This document shows, one piece after another, positions 7,296-14,683 of a stretch of 14,683 nucleotides of DNA. A program made the position numbers and the translations under genes. Numbering within the stretch: the first letter of the stretch is position 1; every line of letters begins with the position of its first letter. Origin of the DNA: Magnetococcales bacterium (lineage in GTDB: Bacteria > Pseudomonadota > Magnetococcia > Magnetococcales > JADGCH01); NCBI GenBank assembly GCA_015228995.1, contig JADGCM010000031.1, forward strand, positions 1-14,683, given 5' to 3'. The notes under the pieces are model-generated. The model was not told where the DNA came from. It made no database searches and worked only from the letters and a program-made list of their open reading frames with translations.

Positions 7296-7924
7296 TGGAT
7301 GGGCCCTCATTGATGGCGGGGTTAGAACCACCGTTAGATCGTATTTATGCCCTACTGAGGGATCATCCAGACGGGCTACGTGAATATCAACTCTATCGTC
7401 TACTACGGGCTGAGCAGATCGCGCCGTGGTATACCGAGTCGCAAGAATATCCCCTACAAGACCCGCTGACGTTGTTCCGCCTCCATTTTCTCTTGTTCCA
7501 CCTGCTTTATCAATTACGGGATCGTTTATTGGCCGCTGGCCAGGGAGATTTATCCATCCACTGCTTGGCTATTGTTTTGTACCCAACAGCGTCTCCCCCC
7601 ATGGTGATAGGCGACATAGGCGACCACACCCCTGCCACCCATGACCCCCTACGCGCCTATTATCTCGATCTGAATCAGCTGCACCAAACCGATGCCGCCG
7701 CAGTCCGAGCCATGCTCGATGGCTTTTGGCGCCGTTATCTCGGTCAGGAGCAGCAGCAACAAGCGTTGCAGACCTTAGGGCTCACCGCCCCAGCTGGTCG
7801 CGAACAGATCAAGCAGCGTTATCACCACCTAGCGAGGCGTCATCACCCTGATTGTGGCGGTGATGCCGAACAATTTCGTCGCATTCACGAAGCCGCCGAG
7901 CAACTGTTGCAAGCCCACTTGTAA
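7295..7924 (+). CDS. DnaJ-related protein with C-terminal J domain
   Basis: A 209-residue protein beginning at the ATG of a TAATG overlap with the TPR gene. An ATG at 7313 is an alternative that would lose six residues. The N-terminal two thirds resemble the DNAJ_related domain: LYRLLRAEQIAPWY near the start, then LFRLHFLLFHLLYQLRDRLL, and a DPLRAYYLDL segment before the J domain. The C-terminal J domain begins around residue 155 with ALQTLGL. It contains IKQRYHHLARRHHPD with an intact HPD at 184-186, the motif that stimulates the ATPase of Hsp70/DnaK, and ends with a short helix. The J domain at the C-terminus is normal for this family and unlike classical DnaJ. There are no zinc-finger or G/F regions, so it probably directs DnaK to specific clients. 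The upstream kinase and TPR proteins are obvious candidates, but only by gene context. Confidence 0.85.
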   Translation: MDGPSLMAGLEPPLDRIYALLRDHPDGLREYQLYRLLRAEQIAPWYTESQEYPLQDPLTLFRLHFLLFHLLYQLRDRLLAAGQGDLSIHCLAIVLYPTASPPMVIGDIGDHTPATHDPLRAYYLDLNQLHQTDAAAVRAMLDGFWRRYLGQEQQQQALQTLGLTAPAGREQIKQRYHHLARRHHPDCGGDAEQFRRIHEAAEQLLQAHL

Positions 7925-7935
7925 GAGTGGAAAGA
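7925..7935. other. Convergent gap of 11 bases between two operons
   Basis: The stop of the DnaJ-related gene (+) and the stop of the second hybrid kinase (-) are separated by only 11 bases. No terminator hairpin fits here, so transcripts from either side must run into the opposite gene or end inside it. Confidence 0.7.
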
Positions 7936-10900
7936 CTATTTTTCCTGCGATATATCCCCCCAATGTCCCAATGCCGCTTCAAAGTCAAAAGCAGCTAAAC
8001 TCTCTTCCAACCGCAGCAACGGCTGTTGCAGGGCCGTGCCCCGCAACAATGGCTGAAGCGCCACCAGACTCTCCTGAGCCAGCACGTTATAATTTCTGAG
8101 ATGCTGTCCCAGTTCTGTCAACAACGGCCGGACTTGGTCCCAGTCGACGGCTCGGCTGCTATCGCTCCCATCTGCGGCACCGTCCAGAGTGGCGGCTGGC
8201 TGCAAAGTTGCAATCGCGGCACAAACTTGATCCAAACTCGTTTGGAACGCTTGCAACAGCAGCGGCCATTCTGGGCGGTGCTGTTTACGAATGGCTTGCT
8301 CCAGCGCCAAAGCAGCCTGGAACAGCTCCCGAGCCGCAATATTGCCCGCCATACCTTTGACCGAGTGGGCCAATCGTTCGGCCGTTTTGCAGTCGTCTTG
8401 GCGTTTACCAGCCAATAACAGGCTGATTTTATGACCTGCGTCGGCAAAATCACGGCCAAACTCTAGCAGTAGCGACCGCAACAACCGCCAATTGCCATTG
8501 AGTCGCTCCAGGGCCTGTGGCAATTGGATGCCACTTATGTACTCTGGCAGCCCCTCGTCACCGTCATCTGGTCGCGGCGGCTCTGCGGTAACTACTGCCT
8601 TGGGTAAGTGTGTGGCATCAACCCACTGCAACAGCGCTGAAAAAAGCTGATTTTTATCGATTGGCTTGGTAACGTGGTCGTTCATACCAGCAGCAAGACT
8701 TTTGGCTCGATCTTCAGCCAAGGCGTGGGCGGTCATGGCAATGATCGGCAATTGCTGCAGACGGGGGTCGCGCCGAATTTTCTGAGTCGCCTGATAGCCG
8801 TCCAGATGCGGCATCTGAATATCCATCAACACCACATCGAACTTTGATTCAGTCTCAGTCACCTTGGCGACCGCTTCGTTACCATCAGCGGCCACTTCAA
8901 CCACCAGCCCAATACCGGCCAGAATCTCGCTGGCTACCTGTCGATTGATGGCGTTGTCTTCAACAAGCAGCACCCGGGCACCGCCAAGGCGTTGCCTGAC
9001 TTTGGCTGGGTCATGCTGGCGTGGTGGCCGTTGTGCTGGCGTGGCCGCAGAATGGTCCGCTGCTGGTCGCTGAAAGCTGGCAGTAAAATAGAATTGGCTC
9101 CCCTGCCCCACCTCAGAGACAACCCAAATATGACCCTCCATCTGTTGTACCAACCGTTGGCTGATCGATAGTCCTAAACCGGTACCGCCAAATTGACGGG
9201 TGGCCGAGTTGTCGACCTGGGTGAACGGTTGAAACAACCGCGTGATTTGCTCGGCAGCGATGCCAATGCCGCTGTCTTGTACCATAAATTGCAGCGTCAC
9301 CCGGTCTGTGGTCTCTTGGAGCGTCTTGACTTCAACTTCAATGGCGCCCACCTCAGTGAACTTGATCGCATTGCCAACTAGGTTCAGCAACACCTGTTGC
9401 AAGCGCATCGCGTCGCCCACCAACGTCCCCGCATAAGCCTCGCCCAGATGTAACCGCCACGCCAACTGTTTGGCCACCATCTGACCGTGAAACAATTCGG
9501 CCACCTGCTCCAGTAACTCCTGTAATAAAAAATCGCTCTGTTCAAACTGGAGTTGTCCCGCTTCGATTCTGGAAAAGTCGAGAATGTCGTTAATGATGTG
9601 CAGCAACGATTTGGAAGAATGGGCAATTTTGCTGAGATAGTCACATATCTTCGGCGATATATCAGCTTGTTGTAACGCCAGATCGGTCAGGCCAATGACG
9701 GCATTGAGGGGGGTCCGAATCTCATGGCTCATGTTGGCCAGAAATTCGCTTTTGGTGCGGTTGGCCGACTCGACCACATCCAGCGTCTCCTTGAGTGACT
9801 TCATCAACTGCTTGCGGTCGGTCACATCGTGCATAAAAGCAGTATAATAAACCTCACCCTTTGATTGGACCGAGGTCAAGCCCACGTCCAGATCGACACA
9901 ACTGCCATCCATGCGCAAGCCAGGGATCTCAACGCGCCGATAGATGGGGGCAAATTGGCCACTCTGGTCGCGGTGCCGTGCAATAGCGGTTTGGTGTTGG
10001 CTGCGATACTCGGCAGGGATCAGAATATCAACCGGTTGGCCCAAGACTGCTTGTTTGCTATAGCCAAACAACATCTCGGCGGCAGGATTAAATTGGACAA
10101 TTTTCTGTTGGTGATCGATGGTGATGATGGCATCCAAGGCACTGCCAAGAATATTCTCAAGAAAGGTCTCTCGCTCCTTGATATCGTTGGTGCGCTCCTG
10201 GATTTGTTGCTCCAACAGCAGATTATGCTCAATAATCTCGATATTCTGTAATACTCGGTACAACAACTCTTCGTTCTGGCTCGATTTGGTTAAAAAATCA
10301 TTGGCCCCAGCCTTGATAAAATGAATGGCCATATCGGGATCATCCTGCGACGATAGACCGATGACACAAACCTCGTTGCGACCTAAACGGGCGCGAATTT
10401 TACGCGTCAGCTGGAATCCATCCATACCGGGCATGTGATAATCGGCCAATACAATTTGGATCGGCTGCTTGTCAAACAACTCTAGGGCTTGCAGGCCATT
10501 CTCGGCCTCCAGGATTTGAAAGCCATAACGTTGCAAAAATCGGCTCAACAGGGTACGGGTACTGCGGGAATCATCGACCACCAATAGGGTAAATCGACGG
10601 TTTTTATCGATGCGTTGGATAGTATGGATCAACGTGTCAATGACGTTGATATGGTCTTTAACGAAATAGTCGAGGATACCTTTGGCCATCATCCGGGCCC
10701 GCGTCTCTTTTTTATATTCTCCGGTCATGACCATCGCCGGAATATTCTGCGACAACACAAAATCGACGATCTGACCATCGGGGGCATCGGGGAGGTTGAG
10801 ATCCAATACGGCGAGAGCAAAGGCGTCGGCCTGCTGCTGGATCAGCCGGGCTGCCTCGGCGTGGCTCCGCGCCCAAACGACCTCGACCGCCAAGGCCTCC

Positions 10901-10965
10901 TCCAGGCGACGTTTAAGAACCGCACCGAAGCTCTTTGAATCTTCCACCAACAACAGCGGTTTCAT
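7936..10965 (-). CDS. Hybrid histidine kinase REC-REC-PAS-HisKA-HATPase-REC-Hpt
   Basis: A 1009-residue soluble hybrid kinase. The start is the ATG of an ATGA overlap with the upstream kinase gene; the frame extends 14 codons further but without support. Domains in order: receiver 1 (acceptor D55, T81, K103); receiver 2 (DD at 131-132, acceptor D175); a coiled-coil connector at about 245-275; a PAS domain at about 275-395, ending YYTAFMHDVTDRK; HisKA with phosphoacceptor H414 in MSHEIRTPLN; a HATPase with NAIKFT, DSGIGI and GGTGLGLS boxes; receiver 3 (D715 in LMDIQMP, KPID); and an Hpt domain with H867 in LAHSVKGMAGN. No membrane helix is present, so sensing is cytoplasmic, through PAS or by phosphorylation of the N-terminal receivers. 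There is no DNA-binding or enzymatic output domain, so phosphate must pass to a separate regulator not seen in the window. From HisKA onward it is a close paralogue of the gene just upstream. Confidence 0.92.
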   Translation of the reverse strand: MKPLLLVEDSKSFGAVLKRRLEEALAVEVVWARSHAEAARLIQQQADAFALAVLDLNLPDAPDGQIVDFVLSQNIPAMVMTGEYKKETRARMMAKGILDYFVKDHINVIDTLIHTIQRIDKNRRFTLLVVDDSRSTRTLLSRFLQRYGFQILEAENGLQALELFDKQPIQIVLADYHMPGMDGFQLTRKIRARLGRNEVCVIGLSSQDDPDMAIHFIKAGANDFLTKSSQNEELLYRVLQNIEIIEHNLLLEQQIQERTNDIKERETFLENILGSALDAIITIDHQQKIVQFNPAAEMLFGYSKQAVLGQPVDILIPAEYRSQHQTAIARHRDQSGQFAPIYRRVEIPGLRMDGSCVDLDVGLTSVQSKGEVYYTAFMHDVTDRKQLMKSLKETLDVVESANRTKSEFLANMSHEIRTPLNAVIGLTDLALQQADISPKICDYLSKIAHSSKSLLHIINDILDFSRIEAGQLQFEQSDFLLQELLEQVAELFHGQMVAKQLAWRLHLGEAYAGTLVGDAMRLQQVLLNLVGNAIKFTEVGAIEVEVKTLQETTDRVTLQFMVQDSGIGIAAEQITRLFQPFTQVDNSATRQFGGTGLGLSISQRLVQQMEGHIWVVSEVGQGSQFYFTASFQRPAADHSAATPAQRPPRQHDPAKVRQRLGGARVLLVEDNAINRQVASEILAGIGLVVEVAADGNEAVAKVTETESKFDVVLMDIQMPHLDGYQATQKIRRDPRLQQLPIIAMTAHALAEDRAKSLAAGMNDHVTKPIDKNQLFSALLQWVDATHLPKAVVTAEPPRPDDGDEGLPEYISGIQLPQALERLNGNWRLLRSLLLEFGRDFADAGHKISLLLAGKRQDDCKTAERLAHSVKGMAGNIAARELFQAALALEQAIRKQHRPEWPLLLQAFQTSLDQVCAAIATLQPAATLDGAADGSDSSRAVDWDQVRPLLTELGQHLRNYNVLAQESLVALQPLLRGTALQQPLLRLEESLAAFDFEAALGHWGDISQEK

Positions 10966-13900
10966 GAGGGGGCACTCGTCGACACCATACGCATGAGCGT
11001 GCCACAATGGGCCAGCGCCACTTCAAAATCGAAGGTCGCTAAGCTGGCTTCAATCAAGTTGAGCAGTTGTTGCCAGTCGCTGCCCTGCAACAATGGCTTC
11101 AGAACATCCAGACTCTCTTGGGCCAAGACGTTGTAATTTTTTAGACGGTTTTCCAGCTCCATCAGCCATGGGCGGACTTGATCCCAATCGATGGCTGCAG
11201 CATGGCTAGCCACTTGGTCGGCCGGACTCAGCACAGTAATCGATGTCACCACCTGAGTGAGACTGGTTTGAAAGTCTTGTAGTAACGGCGGCCATTGTGC
11301 TCGATTGCCGTCACGAATGGCCTGTTCCAAGGTTAGGGCCGTTTTGAATAATTTTTCAGCGGCGATGTTGCCCGCCATCCCCTTCACCGAGTGCGCCAAC
11401 CGCTCGGCATCTTTGAGGTCACTCTGCCGCTTACCGGCCAATGATGCCTCAATACGGCGGTCCGTGTCCGCAAAATCGCGGGCAAATTCCAACAGCAGCG
11501 ACCGCAGCAGCTGCCGATTGCCATTGAGACGGTCCAAGGCACACTTGAGATTGATCCCCACTAGGGTGTCGGGTAGTGCAGCTGCGTGCAGCTGGGAAAC
11601 CGGCGGTTCCGGCGGCGGCACCACAGCAGCACTGCGATCAATGCAAGCCGGATCGATCCACTGCATCAGCACCGCAAACAGATTATCCCGATCAATCGGT
11701 TTAACGACGTGATCGTTCATACCGGCGGCTAGACTGTTGGCACGATCTTCGGCAAAGGCATTGGCGGTCATGGCAATGATTGGTAATTGTTGGTGGCGTG
11801 GGTCATGGCGTATCTGGCGGGTGGCCTGATAACCATCCATGTTTGGCATCTGCACATCCATGAGCACCGCATCAAAAGTTGATTGGGCGATCTTGGCCAC
11901 CGCCTCGACACCATCCACCGCCATTTCAACAACCAACCCGGCCCCGCTCAAAATCTCACTGGCTACCTGCCGATTGATGGCGTTATCCTCCACCAACAAC
12001 ACCCGAGCACCGCCAAGGCGTTGTCGGATTTCCTGGTGGTGGTGGATAGCCGCTGGTACAGAAGGGATGCGTGCCACACCCCGCTGCCCAAATAACTCTA
12101 GAATGGTCTCCAATAGCACCATACAACCAACGGGTTTAGCGATACTGGCATCGATACCGACCAGCGCCCCCTGTGCTAACACCTGCTCCTCACAATCCAG
12201 CAGTGGCAGCAAAATTGTTTTAGGTGGCATCTCCCCAGCCAACTCTTTGATCCGTTGCACGGTTTGCAGACCATTGAGCTCTGGCATCAGCCAATCGACT
12301 AGCACCAACTGGTACGGCTGGCCAGCCGCCATCGCCTGTTGCCAAGCGTCAATCGCTGCCTCTCCGGAAGCCACACCGGTGACCACCCCACCCAAACGCG
12401 TCAGCATCTTGTGCTGTGCCTGGCGTGCGGCTTCATTGTCGTCGACAACCAACATATTGAGTTGGAATAAAGTGTCGGGTAGGCGCATCGTCCAGTCGTT
12501 GATCACCGCTGGCCGACCAAACGTGGCGGTAAAGGTGAAGAGGCTGCCCTGTCCCACTGCCGAGGTGACCCACAACCGCCCCCCCATTTTTTGGATCAAG
12601 CGCTGACTGATAGAGAGTCCCAAACCGGTACCCCCAAAACGACGGGTGGTCGAATTATCCGCTTGGGTAAAGGGGTCAAATAATTTATGGAGATATTCTG
12701 GCGGGATACCAATGCCGCTGTCACGCACTGAAAACTGGAGTGTAACGCGCTCCGCCGTCTCTTGAACAGGGCTGACCGCTACAGTAATGGTACCGGTAGT
12801 AGTAAACTTAATGGCGTTGCCAATCAGATTGAGCAACACTTGTTGCAGACGCAGTGCATCGCCGACGAGTTCATAATGGCACGCTTCGGCCAAATCCAAC
12901 ACCCATTCCAGCTGTTTCTCATTAATTTTGGCACGAAAAATATCCGTAAGACGATCAAACAGCTCATACAGCCAGAAATTGGCCTGTTCAAACTCCAGCT
13001 TACCGGCTTCAATTTTAGAAAAATCGAGAATATCGTTGATAATACGCAACAGCGTCTTGGAAGAGTAGGAGATTTTAGTGAGATAATCCAGTATTTTTGG
13101 TGCCATCTCGTGCTGCAGGGCCAGATCGGAGAGGCCAATTACTGCATTCAATGGGGTACGAATTTCGTGACTCATGTTGGCCAAGAAAGCGCCTTTGATC
13201 TGGTTGGCGCTGTCGGCCATCTCTTTGGCTTGCCGCAAAGCCTCCTGGCTGCGATCACACGCCAGCACCCCCGCTAAAATGGTGCTGACAGTGAGTAAGA
13301 AATCACTCTCTTCCGCTACCAAGGCACTGATGTCGTTACATATAATCTGGATGGTACCAAAATGTTCAGCTTCCAGCCGAATCGGGACGACGATATGCCC
13401 CCCCGGCAACATCTGGACGGTCATGACAGCAGCCCGCTGGCTATCGCAGGACAACTGCCGACACCAAGCCAACTGGGCGGCGTCCAAACCCAGGGCGATC
13501 TCGGTCACGATCTCCACATCGTCGCCACGGAGGAGCGTCAGAAACAGCCCACCACGGCTACCGGAGCGCGGTCGAATCACCGCCATAATCTGCTCCAACA
13601 CCCGCGCCATTTTATCCGACCAAGCGCCCCGCGTTAAGGCAATGCGATGGATGGAAACGATGGCCTGTTGATAGCCCAATTGCATCTTCACACGGTGATG
13701 CAATCGGTAATTGTGCAGCGCCAACGCTGCCTGGGAAGCCATGGACTCGACCATGGTGGTGTCATCTTTGGAAAACGGGATAACGAGACCATTATCAGGG
13801 TCGGTCGCATTAATGAGCTGAATGGCCCCCACAGCCGCCTCACCCTTGATCCGCAACGGTACCGTGAGACAGGAACGCGACCGATAACCGTATTGACGGT

Positions 13901-14285
13901 CAAACTCACGCATTTTAGTTAGGTCGTAGTCGGCGGTCTGGTAGGCATCTTCAAGGTTGATGGTCTGTTGATTGAGAATGGCACGGGCAACCACAGAACG
14001 CAGATCGGGCTCACCATCAGCCCGATAGAGAGGAATAGGAGGCAAGGTAATTTTCTTACCAGAGGTGCCCCCCATAGCAAAACCCAACGAGTCGGTACGG
14101 ACGATCTCGAACCGGACCCAGCGTTGGTCAACCACTAGGTAGAGGGTACCGGCATCGGCGTGGGTCAGGCTTTTGCCGTAAAGCAGGATCATTTCCAACA
14201 GATGGTCGATTTGGTCGGTTGAAGAGAGGGCAACGCCAATCTCGTTCAACCGTTCCATGTAGCGCTTGAGATGTTTTTTCGCCAC
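10962..14285 (-). CDS. Hybrid histidine kinase GAF-GAF-HisKA-HATPase-REC-REC-Hpt
   Basis: A 1107-residue cytoplasmic hybrid kinase starting with GTG behind a GGAGG ribosome binding site; an ATG nine codons later has none. Residues about 12-195 form a GAF domain (ADAGTLYLV, SCLTVPLRI, AVGAIQLINA, ASQAALALHNYRL). A second, more divergent GAF-like region covers about 205-345. HisKA has H373 in MSHEIRTPLN, and the HATPase has NAIKFT, DSGIGI and GGTGLGLS boxes. Receiver 1 keeps acceptor D664 and K717 but has P694 where a Thr/Ser normally stands. Receiver 2 (D810 in LMDVQMP) looks complete. The Hpt domain carries H965 in LAHSVKGMAGN. It follows the epimerase gene by 68 bases, most of them taken by a hairpin repeat, and overlaps the next hybrid kinase by ATGA, so the two kinases are probably made together. 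The ligand of the GAF domains cannot be told. Confidence 0.92.
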   Translation of the reverse strand: MAKKHLKRYMERLNEIGVALSSTDQIDHLLEMILLYGKSLTHADAGTLYLVVDQRWVRFEIVRTDSLGFAMGGTSGKKITLPPIPLYRADGEPDLRSVVARAILNQQTINLEDAYQTADYDLTKMREFDRQYGYRSRSCLTVPLRIKGEAAVGAIQLINATDPDNGLVIPFSKDDTTMVESMASQAALALHNYRLHHRVKMQLGYQQAIVSIHRIALTRGAWSDKMARVLEQIMAVIRPRSGSRGGLFLTLLRGDDVEIVTEIALGLDAAQLAWCRQLSCDSQRAAVMTVQMLPGGHIVVPIRLEAEHFGTIQIICNDISALVAEESDFLLTVSTILAGVLACDRSQEALRQAKEMADSANQIKGAFLANMSHEIRTPLNAVIGLSDLALQHEMAPKILDYLTKISYSSKTLLRIINDILDFSKIEAGKLEFEQANFWLYELFDRLTDIFRAKINEKQLEWVLDLAEACHYELVGDALRLQQVLLNLIGNAIKFTTTGTITVAVSPVQETAERVTLQFSVRDSGIGIPPEYLHKLFDPFTQADNSTTRRFGGTGLGLSISQRLIQKMGGRLWVTSAVGQGSLFTFTATFGRPAVINDWTMRLPDTLFQLNMLVVDDNEAARQAQHKMLTRLGGVVTGVASGEAAIDAWQQAMAAGQPYQLVLVDWLMPELNGLQTVQRIKELAGEMPPKTILLPLLDCEEQVLAQGALVGIDASIAKPVGCMVLLETILELFGQRGVARIPSVPAAIHHHQEIRQRLGGARVLLVEDNAINRQVASEILSGAGLVVEMAVDGVEAVAKIAQSTFDAVLMDVQMPNMDGYQATRQIRHDPRHQQLPIIAMTANAFAEDRANSLAAGMNDHVVKPIDRDNLFAVLMQWIDPACIDRSAAVVPPPEPPVSQLHAAALPDTLVGINLKCALDRLNGNRQLLRSLLLEFARDFADTDRRIEASLAGKRQSDLKDAERLAHSVKGMAGNIAAEKLFKTALTLEQAIRDGNRAQWPPLLQDFQTSLTQVVTSITVLSPADQVASHAAAIDWDQVRPWLMELENRLKNYNVLAQESLDVLKPLLQGSDWQQLLNLIEASLATFDFEVALAHCGTLMRMVSTSAPS

Positions 14286-14289
14286 GTCG

Positions 14290-14294
14290 CCTCC
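14290..14294 (-). promoter_or_regulatory. Ribosome binding site supporting the GTG start of the GAF hybrid kinase
   Basis: Read on the - strand, GGAGG is followed by four bases and then the GTG at 14285. The spacing is slightly short, but the next in-frame ATG lies 27 bases downstream with no purine-rich site ahead of it. Confidence 0.55.
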
Positions 14295-14310
14295 GCTGGA
14301 TTAGCTGGGC

Positions 14311-14353
14311 TTCCCCCTCTCCCCTTGTGGGAGAGGGGGCTGGGGGTGAGGGG
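14311..14353 (-). repeat. Intergenic palindromic GC-rich repeat (REP-like hairpin)
   Basis: A perfect 11-base stem (14313-14323 pairs with 14329-14339) encloses a 5-base loop, followed on the + strand by CTGGGGGTGAGGGG. Repeats of this type, with CCCTCACCCC and CCCTCTCCC arms, are common between genes in many bacteria. It begins directly after the epimerase stop codon and ends 25 bases before the histidine kinase start. There is no T-run after the stem on the - strand, so it is not a standard intrinsic terminator, but it could stabilise or attenuate the transcript. The same element occurs three times in the Ser/Thr kinase gene. Confidence 0.8.
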
Positions 14354-14683
14354 TCAGTAGACGAACTGCTGCGACTCAGGACGAGCCAACCACTGCTGCC
14401 AGCTCTGCGCCTGCTGATCTTTATTGGATAACGACACCTCCGCTGGTGACAACGGCCACTGGATGCCAATATCGGGATCATCCCAACGGAAGCCTGATTC
14501 CCCAGCCGGATTATAGATACTGGTGCACAGATATTGGATCTCGGCCTCATCAGACAGCACCGCGAAACCACGCGCAAAACCGGCTGGGGCGTAGAGATGC
14601 AGATGATCCGATGCTGCTGCTTCTAAACCAAACCAATGTCCCTGTGTTGGGGAGCCATAACGGATATCCACCGCCACCAGAAA
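14354..14683 (-). CDS. rfbC: dTDP-4-dehydrorhamnose 3,5-epimerase (RmlC/RfbC), C-terminal part
   Basis: Only the last 109 residues are in the window; the gene continues beyond 14683. The visible part matches the RmlC cupin family in order: FLVAVDIRYGSPTQGHWFGL, then LHLYAPAGFARGFAVLSDEAEIQYLCTS (the PxGFAHGF region of the family, here with GFARGF), then a GFRWDDPDIGIQWP segment that is nearly diagnostic, and SNKDQQA near the end. The enzyme epimerises C3 and C5 of dTDP-4-keto-6-deoxyglucose in dTDP-L-rhamnose synthesis for surface polysaccharide. The catalytic His and the N-terminal half lie outside the window. The GFARGF segment has Arg where many members have His. It is probably one of a set of rml/rfb genes further right. 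Confidence 0.88.
   Translation of the reverse strand, partial: FLVAVDIRYGSPTQGHWFGLEAAASDHLHLYAPAGFARGFAVLSDEAEIQYLCTSIYNPAGESGFRWDDPDIGIQWPLSPAEVSLSNKDQQAQSWQQWLARPESQQFVY

Noticed and set aside
11839..12606. Open frame of 255 codons on the + strand opposite the GAF hybrid kinase
   Set aside because: Its translation is Ser/Thr/Ala-rich without any recognisable motif, and the - strand encodes well-conserved receiver and HATPase domains over the same bases.
14311..14353. Intrinsic transcription terminator
   Set aside because: The stem is strong but no T-run follows it on the - strand, and the sequence matches a dispersed repeat also found in coding DNA.
14128..14577. Open frame of 149 codons on the - strand spanning the hairpin repeat and the start of the GAF kinase
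   Set aside because: It overlaps the epimerase end and the kinase start in another frame and is low complexity. It is useful only because it shows the repeat in the same frame as in the Ser/Thr kinase.

Overview
The window comes from a gene-dense bacterial chromosome of moderate GC (somewhat above half by eye, not counted). The longest gap between genes is only about 70 bases. The gene families present are hybrid two-component phosphorelay kinases, a DnaJ-related co-chaperone of the type with a C-terminal J domain, an RmlC/RfbC sugar epimerase, a SUV3-type RNA helicase and a Sel1-repeat Ser/Thr kinase. Together they suggest an environmental proteobacterium with a large signalling repertoire, for example a gammaproteobacterial or magnetococcus-like lineage. 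The species cannot be fixed from the sequence alone. There are no RNA genes, insertion sequences or CRISPR arrays.

Left half, + strand (1-7924): five closely packed genes that look like one operon. They are a cytidylate-kinase-like protein with a degenerate P-loop; a SUV3-type RNA helicase with a C-terminal four-cysteine knuckle and an Arg/Gly-rich tail; a 1142-residue transmembrane Ser/Thr protein kinase with twelve Sel1 repeats; a TPR protein with a single C-terminal membrane anchor; and a DnaJ-related protein. The last three are joined by stop/start overlaps (ATGA, then TAATG), so they are probably made together as one membrane-associated signalling/chaperone module.

Right half, - strand (14683-7936): the C-terminal part of a dTDP-4-dehydrorhamnose 3,5-epimerase (cut by the window edge), then two paralogous hybrid histidine kinases overlapping by ATGA. 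The first reads GAF-GAF-HisKA-HATPase-REC-REC-Hpt. The second reads REC-REC-PAS-HisKA-HATPase-REC-Hpt. They form a multi-step phosphorelay with no output domain of its own. The two operons converge with only 11 bases between stop codons.

The most unusual observation is a palindromic GC-rich repeat. An intact hairpin copy lies between the epimerase and the first histidine kinase. Three recognisable copies occur in the same relative reading frame inside the coding sequence of the Ser/Thr kinase, where they build part of a tandemly repeated, acidic and proline-rich linker. This looks like an intergenic repeat element turned into protein sequence and then amplified.
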